Shown: one piece after another, positions 33,204 to 43,883 of the stretch
Layout of the letters: each line of letters begins with the position of its first letter
How positions within the stretch are numbered: the first letter of the stretch is position 1
NCBI GenBank assembly: GCA_963739625.1
Contig: CAVUAU010000001.1
Span: 1-64,000, forward strand
Origin: Salinimicrobium sp963739625
GTDB lineage: Bacteria; Bacteroidota; Bacteroidia; Flavobacteriales; Flavobacteriaceae
DNA: 64,000 bases
Reading direction: 5' to 3'
Made by a program: the position numbers and the translations under genes
The notes under the pieces: generated by a model
Database searches by the model: none
What the model was told of the DNA's origin: nothing
Seen by the model: the letters and a program-made list of their open reading frames with translations, nothing else

Positions 33204-34640
33204 TTAGTAACCGGGATTTTGCACCAATACATTGTTACTCAAAGAGATTTGATTGGCGGGAATAGGAAATATCTCGTTAACTCCAGGAGTAAAATCTTTA
33301 CCAAGAGCCTGGAAAACTTCAGCTGCTCTCCCCTGCCTTACAAGATCGAAAAAACGATCCCCTTCCTGTGCAAGTTCTACTCTTCTTTCATGCCAGATGG
33401 CGGTACGCAATTGTTCTTCACTCTCAAATTCCAGATCATCAAGTTCGGCGCGATTCCTCACTTCATTTAAACTTTCCAAAGCGGCATCATAATTCCCGAG
33501 TTCAAGATTGGCTTCCGCATTCATCAACAAAACTTCTGCATACCTTAGTATAACAATATTAGAATCGGCATTTTCACTACAATTATTTCTTCTATAATTA
33601 TCAGAAGAAACATAGATCTTCTGATTATATCGTGTGGGATTGGAAGGATCGTTACCGGCAGTGATAAGATCTCCTTCGGGGGTAGTTTCTCCTACAAATA
33701 AGATAGTTGCATCACGTCTCACATCGCCTTCCTCATAGGCTGCAGCTAAATCTTCTGAAGGTGAATTGAAACCCCATCCAAACTGGCCTCTCACCCCCTG
33801 AACCTGCCCGTACTGCGAAGCGGCCTCACAATTACCATCGGCTGTTGACTGGATGGAAAAAATAATTTCAGAATTATATTCATTTTGCCATCTAAAGAGT
33901 CCATAGTAATCATCATAAAGAGAATATCCCATCCCCATAACTTCCTGAGTCAACTGTAAGACCTCATTCCATTCCTGGTTGTACATATGCACCTTTGCAA
34001 GAAGCGTTTTTGCTGCACCTTCTGTTACTCTGCCTAACTGGTCGGCTCCATAGGATGGCGGAAGGTTTTGTGCGGCTTCCTGCAGGTCTTTTTTGATCAA
34101 AGCATAAACTTCCTCTTTAGAATTTCTGGGAATGTTATACAGACCATCTTCCGGGAGTCCTTCATAAATGGGAACTCCTCCAAAGGTGCGAACCAGATTA
34201 AAATAGTGATAGGCTCTAAAGAATTTAGCTTCGGCCAGCAACCTTTCCTTTAGATTTTCATCCATGGAAATGTCGGGCACATTAGTCAAAACCTGGTTGG
34301 CCAGATTGACCCCTCTAAACTGCCCGGTCCAGTAATCATTAATGATAAAGGCAGAAGCGTCAAAAGTGAAATTACTGAAGTCATTTAAAAACGCAGCATC
34401 CCCGGGATTACTACCTTTGTCAGAATCGTCTGAAGTTATCTGGGTGATTGTCAAATATGGGAATCCCGAAGTAAACCATTCCAGTTGATGCGCATACATG
34501 GCATTGACAGCCTGAACCGCATCTTCTTCCGATACAAAGAATTCTTCTGCCGGAGTTCTGTCTTCTAACGGAATATCAAGGAAGTCATCACTACAGGAAA
34601 CCATGGCTAACAAGCTAAAGAGTATAGTTATTTTTTTCAT
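33204..34640 (-). CDS. susD: SusD/RagB-family outer-membrane glycan-binding lipoprotein
   Basis: Start at 34640 (MKKITILFSLLAMVSCSDDF) gives 478 aa; upstream codons are out of context. Lipobox MVSC, then DFLDIPLEDRTPAEEFF, a SusD opening. TPR-like helices follow (FFRAYHYFNLVRTFGGVPIY), and the end AVGK-like GVNEIFPIPANQI is typical. SusD lids its SusC partner and captures oligosaccharide at the cell surface. Gene order susC-susD is standard. Confidence 0.95.
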   Translation of the reverse strand: MKKITILFSLLAMVSCSDDFLDIPLEDRTPAEEFFVSEEDAVQAVNAMYAHQLEWFTSGFPYLTITQITSDDSDKGSNPGDAAFLNDFSNFTFDASAFIINDYWTGQFRGVNLANQVLTNVPDISMDENLKERLLAEAKFFRAYHYFNLVRTFGGVPIYEGLPEDGLYNIPRNSKEEVYALIKKDLQEAAQNLPPSYGADQLGRVTEGAAKTLLAKVHMYNQEWNEVLQLTQEVMGMGYSLYDDYYGLFRWQNEYNSEIIFSIQSTADGNCEAASQYGQVQGVRGQFGWGFNSPSEDLAAAYEEGDVRRDATILFVGETTPEGDLITAGNDPSNPTRYNQKIYVSSDNYRRNNCSENADSNIVILRYAEVLLMNAEANLELGNYDAALESLNEVRNRAELDDLEFESEEQLRTAIWHERRVELAQEGDRFFDLVRQGRAAEVFQALGKDFTPGVNEIFPIPANQISLSNNVLVQNPGY

Positions 34641-34678
34641 CTCATTAATTTTTTTGATCAACATTGAAAATCCCATTT

Positions 34679-37675
34679 CTAGAAATTAATTCTTAAGCCG
34701 AGATTATAGGTGGCAGAAAGGGGATAAACATTCCTGTCAATACCGGCCTCAACAATACCGCCCTGGTTCAATTCTCCATTTACTTCGGGTGAAAAACCGT
34801 TATACTTGAAGAAGGTAAAGGCATTTTGGGCATTCACGTAGACAGTGAGATCTTTCCACAGTTCTTTTTCTCCTACTATTGACCCTGGAATGGTATACCC
34901 TAATTGTATGTTTCGAATTCTAAAGTAGTCCCCTTCCTCTACAAAGAAAGAGCTGGGACGTAAAGTACTCTGATCTGAATTAGGTGCCGGATAATCATTT
35001 GTTCCACTGCCGGGAGTCCATCTGTTATCATAGAAATCCACATCCCAGCTTTCATTACCAAATCGGGAATTGCGGTTAAAATTGTAGATCTCGTTTCCAA
35101 CAACCCCCTGGAAATCCATGCTGAAGTTCACTTTTTTGTACTCAAGTCCGAATCCAAAACCATAGGTAAAATCAGGGATTGGACTGCCAAGGAAAGTTTT
35201 GTCACCTTCTCCTATTTGTCCATCTCCGTCAAGATCTGCAAATTTGAAAGCTCCAACTCGTGACCCGAGTTCATCAGCTTCCGCCTGGGTTTGAACTACT
35301 CCACTAACCTGGTAACCATAATAGGCGCCAATTTCTGCCCCTTTTTCTAATCGAATAATCGGATTTCCGAAGAGACCTGGCCCGGTATTTAGAAAAGAAG
35401 CTCCAATAACATCGGTTATTTCGTTATTGATCGTGGTAAGATTTCCATAAATATTGTAATTGAAGTCATCGCTTGGGTATGCTGCCCAGTTAAGAGATAC
35501 CTCTACACCTTTGTTCCTAAAACTTCCTGCATTGGTCAAAAGATTTGTATTTGTAGCTCCAGAAGATGCCAGTTGGGTGATGCTGAAAACAGCATCCTGG
35601 GTCTCTCTATTGTAGTAATTGACCTCTCCATTTAGCTTTTTCTCAAATAGCTCAAATTCTACCCCAAAATCATACTCCTCCACCTTTTCCCAAAATATAC
35701 TGGGATCTGAGAATTCACTGATGGAACGGCTTATAGCCGAACGCTCTCCAAAAAAGTAGAGATCTGGATTTGTCGCTGTGATGTCAAAACCACGGGGCAC
35801 ACTCGCATTTCCCAGTTTACCCCAGCTTCCTTTCAACTTGAGCGTATTGATATAATCCACATCGTCCAAAAACGATTCATTTGAAACAATCCAACCTAAA
35901 CCTACAGAAGGAAAAACTTCAGTATTGTTTTCTGAAGGAAAACTGGAGGAGCCATCCCTTCGAACGGTGGCGTTAAGCAAATATTTATTATCAAATTTGT
36001 ATTGCAACCTGGCGAAAAGGGATTCAAAGCGAGTCTTGGACCCCTGGTCATCAAGAGATTCTGAATCTACATCGCCTAAATCAAGATACAAAACAGCATC
36101 ATTGCCGTTGAAATTTACTCCGTTGGCAGAGCCTTGCAACCTATAGGAGGATCTTTCTTCCCGGGAAAAACCTCCCATTAGGGTAATATCGTGTACGCCA
36201 AAGGTTTCATCCCAGGTTAGAACGTTTTCCCATAGCCAGTTCTCTGTTTCAGCACTACTTCTTGTCAAGGTGCTGAGATCTGAACTTTGGCTGGTACTGA
36301 TAAAATATTCCGGAGTGTATTGGAAAACATCGTTTTCAGCATTATCACCCGAGAAACTTATCCTGAACTGCAGACTCTCAATGGGATTGATCTCTGCATA
36401 AACATTTGCCAGAACTCTTTGACCGTTTGATTTGCCTCTGAAGAAATCCAGAGTTCCACGTGGGTTGGCAAAGTTGCCCACAGTTTCGGGAGAACCGTAA
36501 GATCCATCAGAATTAATAGGATTAAATAAAGGAGGAGCAATATACGCCTGGTAAAAAGGCTCTCTTGCATCATTACTCCTTGAATCTGTGTAAGCTACTG
36601 AACCTCCAATAGAAAAGTAATCGCTTAATTCTGTATCAAGCGTTAGTCGGCCTGTAATTCGGGTATAGTCATTTCCCGAGTTGATGTTTCTACCTGCATC
36701 TAAAATACCGTCTTCATTAAAATACCCAAGGCTCAGATAATAGTTAGATTTTTCGGTTGAACCTGCCACCGAAACATTATGTGAGGTCACTACGGGAGTA
36801 TCCTTCAAAATTTCATCAAACCAATCTGTATCTGCTGAAAAATTTCCCGGAGAAAGAAAATTGGTGGAACCTTCAAAGGTCTGCTTTTCATTGTAGAGTT
36901 CGATATATTGTTGAGTGTTGACCATATCGGGAACATTGGTAACCTTTTTGAATCCCACATAACCATCGTATCCTACAGAAATACCTTCGCCTCGTTTACC
37001 CGATTTGGTTTCTATTACAACCACCCCGTTGGCCGCCCTTATCCCATAAATTGCGGCACTGGATGCATCTTTCAAGATGTTCAGGCTTTGAATATCAGAG
37101 CTGTTCAAATAATCAATATTATCAGTAAGCACCCCGTCTACCACATATAGAGGATTTGCGTTACTAACACTTCCTACCCCACGAATTCTCACCTTTGGAG
37201 AGCCGCCTGGTCTTCCGGAGTTGATAATATTTACACCTGCTACTTTTCCCTGGACCGAACTAAGAGGGTTGACATTGGGTTGTTTTGTGAGCTCCTCCCC
37301 GTCAACTACCGCGATCGACCCGGTAATGTCCTGTTTCTTTTGTGTACCGTATCCCACGACGACTACCTCACTTAATTCCGCAGCATCAGTCTCGAGTGTT
37401 ATTACATATTGATCCTTTTCATCTACGGTAAATTGCGCGGTCTTAAAACCGATAAAGCTAACTTCGAAAACATCACCAATTTCTACGTTTTCTAGTGTAA
37501 ACTTTCCGTCAAAGTCAGTAACGTCATAAACGTTCCTGTCAACTATTTTGACATTTGCACCTGGTAAAGGAATTCCCTCAGAATCCATAACCTGTCCGGT
37601 AATGGTTTTATTGGTCTGAGCAAAGACCGGATTAATGATCAGAAATGCAAAAATTAGAAGTAAACTGTTTTTCAT
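34679..37675 (-). CDS. susC: SusC/RagA-family TonB-dependent receptor
   Basis: Start at 37675 (MKNSLLLIFAFLI) gives 998 aa. Signal peptide ends at PVFAQ. The CarboxypepD_reg-like domain (ITGQVMDSEGIPLPGANVKI) is followed by the TonB box region and plug (EVVVVGYGTQKKQDITGSI, VRIRGVGSVSNANPLYVVDG). The beta barrel ends LGLRINF. It imports oligosaccharides with SusD using TonB energy. First enzyme-locus gene after the regulator, 216 nt downstream of its end. Confidence 0.95.
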   Translation of the reverse strand: MKNSLLLIFAFLIINPVFAQTNKTITGQVMDSEGIPLPGANVKIVDRNVYDVTDFDGKFTLENVEIGDVFEVSFIGFKTAQFTVDEKDQYVITLETDAAELSEVVVVGYGTQKKQDITGSIAVVDGEELTKQPNVNPLSSVQGKVAGVNIINSGRPGGSPKVRIRGVGSVSNANPLYVVDGVLTDNIDYLNSSDIQSLNILKDASSAAIYGIRAANGVVVIETKSGKRGEGISVGYDGYVGFKKVTNVPDMVNTQQYIELYNEKQTFEGSTNFLSPGNFSADTDWFDEILKDTPVVTSHNVSVAGSTEKSNYYLSLGYFNEDGILDAGRNINSGNDYTRITGRLTLDTELSDYFSIGGSVAYTDSRSNDAREPFYQAYIAPPLFNPINSDGSYGSPETVGNFANPRGTLDFFRGKSNGQRVLANVYAEINPIESLQFRISFSGDNAENDVFQYTPEYFISTSQSSDLSTLTRSSAETENWLWENVLTWDETFGVHDITLMGGFSREERSSYRLQGSANGVNFNGNDAVLYLDLGDVDSESLDDQGSKTRFESLFARLQYKFDNKYLLNATVRRDGSSSFPSENNTEVFPSVGLGWIVSNESFLDDVDYINTLKLKGSWGKLGNASVPRGFDITATNPDLYFFGERSAISRSISEFSDPSIFWEKVEEYDFGVEFELFEKKLNGEVNYYNRETQDAVFSITQLASSGATNTNLLTNAGSFRNKGVEVSLNWAAYPSDDFNYNIYGNLTTINNEITDVIGASFLNTGPGLFGNPIIRLEKGAEIGAYYGYQVSGVVQTQAEADELGSRVGAFKFADLDGDGQIGEGDKTFLGSPIPDFTYGFGFGLEYKKVNFSMDFQGVVGNEIYNFNRNSRFGNESWDVDFYDNRWTPGSGTNDYPAPNSDQSTLRPSSFFVEEGDYFRIRNIQLGYTIPGSIVGEKELWKDLTVYVNAQNAFTFFKYNGFSPEVNGELNQGGIVEAGIDRNVYPLSATYNLGLRINF

Positions 37676-37752
37676 GCGATCATGTTTTATAATAATGAAG
37701 ACCGAATATACTATAGCTGCCTCAGTTTTCGCAAACGATATAGTACACAACT

Positions 37753-37851
37753 ACTACTTCATCATAGATTTACCTCCAATTTACTGAAAAATAGGTAATT
37801 AAAACTAATGTGATGTACAAAAAACCCAAGGTTTTTTAGGCATGAAGTAGT
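37753..37851. promoter_or_regulatory. Inverted repeat upstream of susC
   Basis: ACTACTTCAT (37753-37762) and its exact complement ATGAAGTAGT (37842-37851) flank the region between the regulator and susC, each next to further TAGTAG/CTACTA units. A candidate binding region for the adjacent regulator. Confidence 0.35.
37821..37836 (-). terminator. Short terminator after the regulator gene
   Basis: On the minus strand, AAAACC-TTG-GGTTTT followed by T residues, 55 nt past the stop of the regulator. Confidence 0.45.
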
Positions 37852-37890
37852 TTTGTAGTAGTATTTTTTCCTTAGGAATCTACCCCAACA

Positions 37891-40633
37891 TTAGAAATTC
37901 TTCACAAGAAAATTGGAAAGATTTACATCGCCATCCAATCCCAGCTTTTTGCGCAGCCTGTAGCGATGCACTTCTACTCCTCGTAAAGATTTACCCATTA
38001 AAGGAGCTATTTCTTTAGATGTGAGATTCATCTTTAGATAGGAGCAAAGTTTAAGATCTTTTGCAGTCAACTCCGGGTATTTTTCCAGCAGTTCTTTGGA
38101 AAAATCTTCGTGTACTTCCTTGAAATTAGTTTCAAAAACCTGCCACTCGCTTTTACTTTTAATTGCCGAATTGATCTTGTTCATGATATGTTTAAGGCGG
38201 TATTGATTGCTAAATTTATCCTTGTCCTTGTTTAATTCGGCCTGTATATCCATGAGCACCTCGTTCTTTTTTGCAGCCATTAAGGTTGTGTTGGCCAACT
38301 CTTTTCTCTTAAGCATGATCTCATCCTGCAATCTTTTCTTCTCAAGTCTTTCAATTTTTTCACGATGCTCCTTCTCCATTCGTTCTTCCAGAATTCTCCT
38401 GTGTTTGTTCAATTTTTGTTTATTCCACAATAACACCAGGGCAATGAGACCTAAGATCAGCAGGAAGTACAGGATTCGCATGGGTTTAGAAAGATACCAT
38501 GGAGCTTCAACCGTAAAAAGTAACCTGCTCACCTTTGATTTCAACCCGCGCGTATCTGCCGCAAAAATTCCCAGTTCATATTCCCCCTCAGGGAGATTTT
38601 GAAAACTCAATTTCCCCTGGTCCACCAATCCGCCAGCCTTTCTCTCTCCCTCTAACTCGTAGTGGACGGCTGCATCAGCATTGCCGGGTGTACTTATTTT
38701 GACGGTTAGGTCCTGAGCATTCTTATAGGGTATAGAGGGAGGCTGAGTAAGATTGTAAGAATGTCTTACTGTCAAAAACTCTGATGATGATCGGTTGAGG
38801 GATACTGTCAACATTCATGTGCCTGAGCATCTCTTTCAAATCGATACGGGCAAAGCCGTCATTAAGAGTGAGGTAATAGACAGAATCTTCTACTTTTATG
38901 AGGGATTCATTGTCTTTTACATTCCTTCTATTCAAATCAGCAAAACTCAGCCTTGCCTCCTTATTCTTGAAATTGGTATAGGTAATTGAATGATCCTTTC
39001 TGTTACAGAACCAGTAACCATCTCCATCCTCCAGGAGTAGATCGTTGTTTTCAAAGGCTTCCAGCTCTTTAAATACTTCCAGACTATCTCTAAATTTGTT
39101 ATATCTAAACCACTTTTTGTTCTTTAAGATGCTCACCTGATCATCCAGAAGAAAGACCTTTGATCTATGTGCCATCTCTCCTTCTGGCTCATCAATACTT
39201 TCAACAAAAGTGACCTCGGAATAGTTTTCGTCGAGGCCGATGCGGAAAAGGCCTTCATTTGGATGCTCCACCCAAAGCGTCTGAGGATCCTCGAAAACGA
39301 TCTGCCTCACCGGAAAATTTATGCCTTTTACGTTGTATAAAAGTCCATTAGCGGGATTATACATGCTGATCCCGGTGTAGGTACCTATTGCGTACCTGTC
39401 GCTCCGGGGGGTCTCCATAATCGTAAAACTGCCTGTACGCGTGTCAATAGGCACCAGCTGCTCCTGAACTACTTTAAAAGTACCTGAATTATGATTGACA
39501 AACAGTTCATCACGTATTACTTTCACCTTCCAGGAATGCCCCTGTGCCTTGTCAAGCATACGCAGGTTATTATTTCTTCCAATACTGTACACTCCTGTGT
39601 TACTGGCCAAATAGAGCTTTCCATTTAAACTTCTAAGTCCGTAAACAGCACCTAACTCTCCGGACGGATCTGTATAGAACCTAACAGGAGAATTAAGGTT
39701 AATTTCATCAATTCCGTTATCTAACCCAAGCCAGACCTTTCCTTCGCGCTCTGCCATACCAAGAACTGTATTGTTCTGGAGCCCGTTCTCCCTGTTGTAG
39801 ATCATCATTTTGCCATTGTCAAGGTCGTAATGAATGATTCCATTGCGAACTGTTGCCAATAGCAGGTCACTCTTACCTATCTTCATCAGGTGATTGAATT
39901 CGAATTCATTTAATTTCCGGTGAAGATCTTCATCTCCAAAAGGTTTTACCTTATTTCCGTCAAACCTGTACAATTGATTTCTTGTACCAATTAAAATTTC
40001 CTTGCCATCAACCTCCATATCGAGAACCCTTTCTCCGGAAAGTAATTCCTGGTTCTTTAGAGGCTCCAGTTCACCGTCTCCTCTTAGAAAGAATAATCCA
40101 TTCTTCCCCACAGATAGCAGTAATCGATCCTGGTAAACGACAATTTTGTTTGTTGCCACTTTTTTTACTCGTTCTACATCTTTACCATCATACTTATAGA
40201 TCGCCCCAAAAGATCTAAAATAGATATCACCTTTAAACTCCAGTATCTCCCAGAATTCTTCACTATCCATCGGTTCCTCCAGTTGATCAATCAGGGAAGT
40301 ATATTTCATTTTTCCTTTCCTATCCCTTTCCCAAAAACCGAATTCTTTATAAGCCCCTGTAAAGACCTTCCCGCTATAAGGAAAAACCGATCTTATCACT
40401 CCGGTTCTTGATAATGGGAAAAGCTCCCATCTCTGCCCATCGTACTGTAATAATCCCTGATTATTAGCCGCGAAAATATTGCCGATACTGTCGACAGAAA
40501 TGTCCCAGTTCTGGCTTGCAGCCTCGTAATCTACCGAGCTATGGTTGTGAATGGGTGGTACTAGTTCTTGTGCAGGTGAAGAAAAAAAATAAAAGACTAA
40601 TAAAAGACTGAATATAAATTGTTTATAGTTCAT
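37891..40633 (-). pseudogene. Propeller/Y_Y_Y sensor-regulator with LuxR-type HTH, frameshifted
   Basis: Frames 40633-38723 and 38814-37891 together make one regulator of about 913 aa. The first gives a signal peptide and a two-component-regulator beta-propeller (repeats such as DSIGNIFAANNQGLLQYDG, GKVWLGLDNGIDEINL). The second gives the Y_Y_Y-like domain, one membrane helix (ILYFLLILGLIALVLLW), a coiled coil and a LuxR-like HTH (LTSKEIAPLMGKSLRGVEVH). Removing one A from AAAAA at 38774-38778 (plus strand) joins them as PIIIRVLTVRHSYNLTQP. Such proteins sense glycan in the periplasm and switch on the neighbouring SusCD locus. Inactivation or a homopolymer sequencing error are both possible. 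Confidence 0.85.
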
Positions 40634-40820
40634 TTATCTCATTTTTGAGCAAGTAGAATTCGGGAAAACGAGCTGCTAATTTAGATAAATTTAAGCAGTA
40701 TAGCAGGTCCCGTATTTTCAGAGCCCAAAGTTTCCTCTCAGGTTCCTTTTAAAGCTGAAATGACGATAAAAAAATTATTTATATACTCCACGGGAGAGTC
40801 GTCTTATCGAGCTTCGGGAG

Positions 40821-41858
40821 CTAACCGGAAGTGCTAATCCTCAAAACCTTTGCGCCCTTAATTTTCCTGTTTTTGATTTCCAGCAGGGCGGTATTGACTT
40901 CTTCAAAAGTATACTCTGTAACCTCGGGTTTGATTCCGGCTTTTTCGGCTAATTCCAAAAATTCCCTCACATCTGCTGTCGTGATATTCGCCACAGATTT
41001 GATCTCCTTCTCCATCCATAGATGTTGCTCATAAGACAAATTCAACAGTTCCTCCTGGTCGGCTTTTTCTTTCCTGATTGCATTTATGATTAACCTGCCG
41101 CCTTTGTCCAGCCATTTCAAAGAATCCAGCACCGGTCTCCAGGCAGGGGTCGTATCTATGATGCTTTGAAGTCTTACCGGTGGCTTCTCCCCTGCGCCAC
41201 CTGCCCAGACAGCACCCGATCTTAATGCGAATTCCCGCTCGTTTGAAGTTCTGGAAAAAACATGGATCTTTGAGGAGGGATATAGAAACCGAAGCATTTG
41301 TACGACGAGATGTGCCGAAGCACCAAAACCCATTAGGCCAATATTGTCTCCATCTTTTATCTGTGCCAGTTTGATCGATCTATAACCAATAGCGCCTGCA
41401 CAAAGAAGCGGAGCTGCATGCACGGCTTCCATACCTTCAGGAATTTTGAAGGCAAAATCTTCATGAATAGCGAGGTATTCGGCGTAAGCACCATTGGCAT
41501 CCTTGCCTGTGGCCATGAAGTCATCACACAGATTTTCCAAGCCTGCCTTGCAATAACCGCATTTTCCGCAGGAAGAAAAGATCCAGGCGATCCCCACCCT
41601 GTCCCCTATTTTATATTTACTGCAGTTCTTTCCCAGCTCTGCGACAATTCCCACACCCTGGTGCCCCGGAATAATTGGCAGAAATGCCGGCGGCAGCCTA
41701 CCCTCGATCTCATCAAGCTCGGTGTGACAAATTCCGCAGACTTGCAGCTTCACCAGCAACTGCTTTTCTTTTGGCTGTGGCCGTGGCACTTCTGCCAAAG
41801 TTAAAGGTCTTACTTCTTTTGTAAGGTCGCAGACTCCTGTGATCAAAAGTGCTTTCAT
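40821..41858 (-). CDS. Zinc-dependent alcohol dehydrogenase
   Basis: A 345-aa medium-chain dehydrogenase. Catalytic zinc ligands are in CGICHTELDE and GHQGVG. The four structural zinc cysteines are in SSCGKCGYCKAGLENLC. A nucleotide-binding segment NIGLMGFGASAHLV replaces the usual GxGxxG in part. It oxidises alcohols or reduces aldehydes with NAD(P)(H). It is 2 nt from the universal stress gene upstream, so both probably share a transcript, a pairing seen in microaerobic or stress regulons. The 187-nt gap to its right holds no gene. Confidence 0.9.
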   Translation of the reverse strand: MKALLITGVCDLTKEVRPLTLAEVPRPQPKEKQLLVKLQVCGICHTELDEIEGRLPPAFLPIIPGHQGVGIVAELGKNCSKYKIGDRVGIAWIFSSCGKCGYCKAGLENLCDDFMATGKDANGAYAEYLAIHEDFAFKIPEGMEAVHAAPLLCAGAIGYRSIKLAQIKDGDNIGLMGFGASAHLVVQMLRFLYPSSKIHVFSRTSNEREFALRSGAVWAGGAGEKPPVRLQSIIDTTPAWRPVLDSLKWLDKGGRLIINAIRKEKADQEELLNLSYEQHLWMEKEIKSVANITTADVREFLELAEKAGIKPEVTEYTFEEVNTALLEIKNRKIKGAKVLRISTSG

Positions 41859-41860
41859 AA

Positions 41861-42688
41861 CTAATGTCCATCGCTTATGCTAAGTACAGGAATATCAAGC
41901 TTATCGATCAATTTTGCGGCGATACTCCTTCCAAAGAACTGGTAGTTATTGCGCCTGTGTACCGCAATTGCAAGCAGCTCACAGTGGCAGGATTTGACGT
42001 GATTCTCTATCCCCCGCTCCTCATTCCGGGCATTGATCACCATATTCCTTATTCCTTTATTCCTGTGGCGTTCAAGGAAACCGGCCATTTTCTCTTCAAT
42101 CTCAAGACTTTCTGAAAAATGATATGGCGTGTTGACATAAAGCAGCTGTACTGTGGCATTCATCTTTTCTGCCAGCTCCATCAGGTTTTCAAAACCTGCC
42201 CTTGATTCCTCCTGAAAATCTGTGTACACTACCCACTGGCCCGTCAGTTTTACAGACTGGCCGAGTTTCACAGCAAGCACCGGCACGCGCGATTTCTCTG
42301 TGAGCCTTATTGTATTGGTGCCAAGCATTTTGTTGACGCCGCGGGTACCGTGAGTTCCCATTACCACCAGGAGATGAAGATCCTTTTTGACGTACTTCTC
42401 TATCTCCTCCATTGCAGTGTTGAAGACCAGAGAAGTGTGTGCTTCTACTCCCGCTTCTTCGGCCTTCCTTTGAAGTCTGGCAAGTTTATCTTTAGCATCG
42501 CCAACAAGGGCTTTGGTTTCGGGATAAAGATTCTCCCGTTCCAGCGGCAATTTGCTCCAGTCAACAGGAGTCGTGATCAAGTGTAGAAAAACTACGCCTG
42601 TTTTCATCTTTTGGGCAAGCTGAATGGCAACTTCAGAAGCGTGATTTGCACTTTCAGAAAAATCTGTGGGAATGAGTATTTTTGTCAT
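41861..42688 (-). CDS. Universal stress protein, tandem UspA domains
   Basis: About 275 aa from the ATG at 42688 (MTKILIPTDFSESANHA, the usual Usp opening); an ATG at 42697 adds three residues. The first domain ends with the nucleotide-binding motif VVMGTHGTRGVNKMLGTN. The second, from about 145, ends LAIAVHRRNNYQFFGRSIAAK, with the G-2x-G-9x-G motif degenerate. Cytoplasmic stress protein; co-transcribed with the alcohol dehydrogenase. Confidence 0.9.
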   Translation of the reverse strand: MTKILIPTDFSESANHASEVAIQLAQKMKTGVVFLHLITTPVDWSKLPLERENLYPETKALVGDAKDKLARLQRKAEEAGVEAHTSLVFNTAMEEIEKYVKKDLHLLVVMGTHGTRGVNKMLGTNTIRLTEKSRVPVLAVKLGQSVKLTGQWVVYTDFQEESRAGFENLMELAEKMNATVQLLYVNTPYHFSESLEIEEKMAGFLERHRNKGIRNMVINARNEERGIENHVKSCHCELLAIAVHRRNNYQFFGRSIAAKLIDKLDIPVLSISDGH

Positions 42689-42780
42689 GGCCGGCATTTC
42701 TTATAAATGTACGACCCATACCTCAAGTCTTCAATGACTTATGTCATTCTGGGATTAGCAGACAGCGTTAAAATTTTCAT

Positions 42781-43587
42781 TTAAAAAACCGGCTGAATGA
42801 CGCCCTTCGCAATACATTTTGTGATGAGCTGCGTAGTATTCTTTGAGTTCGTTTTTTTGAGGATATTCTTGCGATGAGTACGCACGGTATAGGGTGAGAT
42901 ATACAGCTCCTGCGCCAGCTCTTCGGAACTTAAGCCCTCGGCCATCTTCTGGACGATCTCCACCTCCCTTGAAGAAAGCAGTTCTTTCAGGTCGCAATCT
43001 GGGCGCAGCTTCTGCGGATCAAAAGTACCGGCTTTCGTACACACGTTTAAATAATCCTTCCCCCCTTTGAGGTGCACGAAAGAAACACAGTCTGTACTGC
43101 TCACGGCAAGGTGCGAAATGTCTGTGTGAATGCTAAAAACATGTACAAATCTTCCTTCTGAAGTTGTTGAAAGTATAGTTGCCTGGTGGAGCATGAGTCT
43201 TTCCTTTCCCGAACTGTCTTTCATCCTGTAGGTGTAGATCACCTTGTAGTCCATGACTTCATCTTGATTAAGAAACCCGGTGAAAAAGGCCTGGATGACG
43301 TGCTCTTTTTGCTGAATCATGCTAATCTCCTCGGGCAGTGCAAGGGAAAGGAGCAATCTCATATCTACTTTCGATGGCGCAACATCCACAAATTCCTTGA
43401 TAGAATCTGAAAGCAGCTCGAGCTCAAGATTATGAAAATTGACAATATAATAGTAGGATTTGCCGGGAGCCATAAGACCGGCCATTTTTCTGAAGTGCGC
43501 CGGAAAATCATACTTTTCAGACCCGCTGATCTTTGAACTGTAAGCCGATTTCCAGTATTCGGCGATGCTGTTAAAGTCCTTTTCCAT
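42781..43587 (-). CDS. LuxR-type HTH regulator with PAS-like sensor
   Basis: A 268-aa protein. The N-terminal 190 residues resemble a PAS-like sensor (YKVIYTYRMKDSSGKERLML, FVHVFSIHTDISHL). The C-terminal HTH at 205-260 is typical (LSSREVEIVQKMAEGLSSEE, LYISPYTVRTHRKNILKKT). It lies upstream of the Usp and ADH genes in the same direction and may control them. The 296-nt gap to its right carries an inverted repeat AAGCTGCCG (43735-43743) / CGGCAGCTT (43792-43800). Confidence 0.85.
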   Translation of the reverse strand: MEKDFNSIAEYWKSAYSSKISGSEKYDFPAHFRKMAGLMAPGKSYYYIVNFHNLELELLSDSIKEFVDVAPSKVDMRLLLSLALPEEISMIQQKEHVIQAFFTGFLNQDEVMDYKVIYTYRMKDSSGKERLMLHQATILSTTSEGRFVHVFSIHTDISHLAVSSTDCVSFVHLKGGKDYLNVCTKAGTFDPQKLRPDCDLKELLSSREVEIVQKMAEGLSSEELAQELYISPYTVRTHRKNILKKTNSKNTTQLITKCIAKGVIQPVF

Positions 43588-43883
43588 ATACTATTCTGTC
43601 TATAAGGAATTTACAAGATAGTAAAATTGTTGAATCGAGATAAAAAAACCAGAGATGAGATAAAGGTTTTCGGTTCCTGTGCTTCGGAAATTTCAGCTTC
43701 TAAGAGAGTTGCCCCACGATTTGCAGGAAAGCAAAAGCTGCCGTTCTTTTCCCATCTTTAACCCCTACACAAAAAGTCGGAAAATCGAAACCGGCAGCTT
43801 ATTCTGCTTCAAATGTAATATCTATTCCTTAGTAGTACAAACCTAACTTTTGTTACACCTCAAAAAGGAAATTTTTGGAGGGA

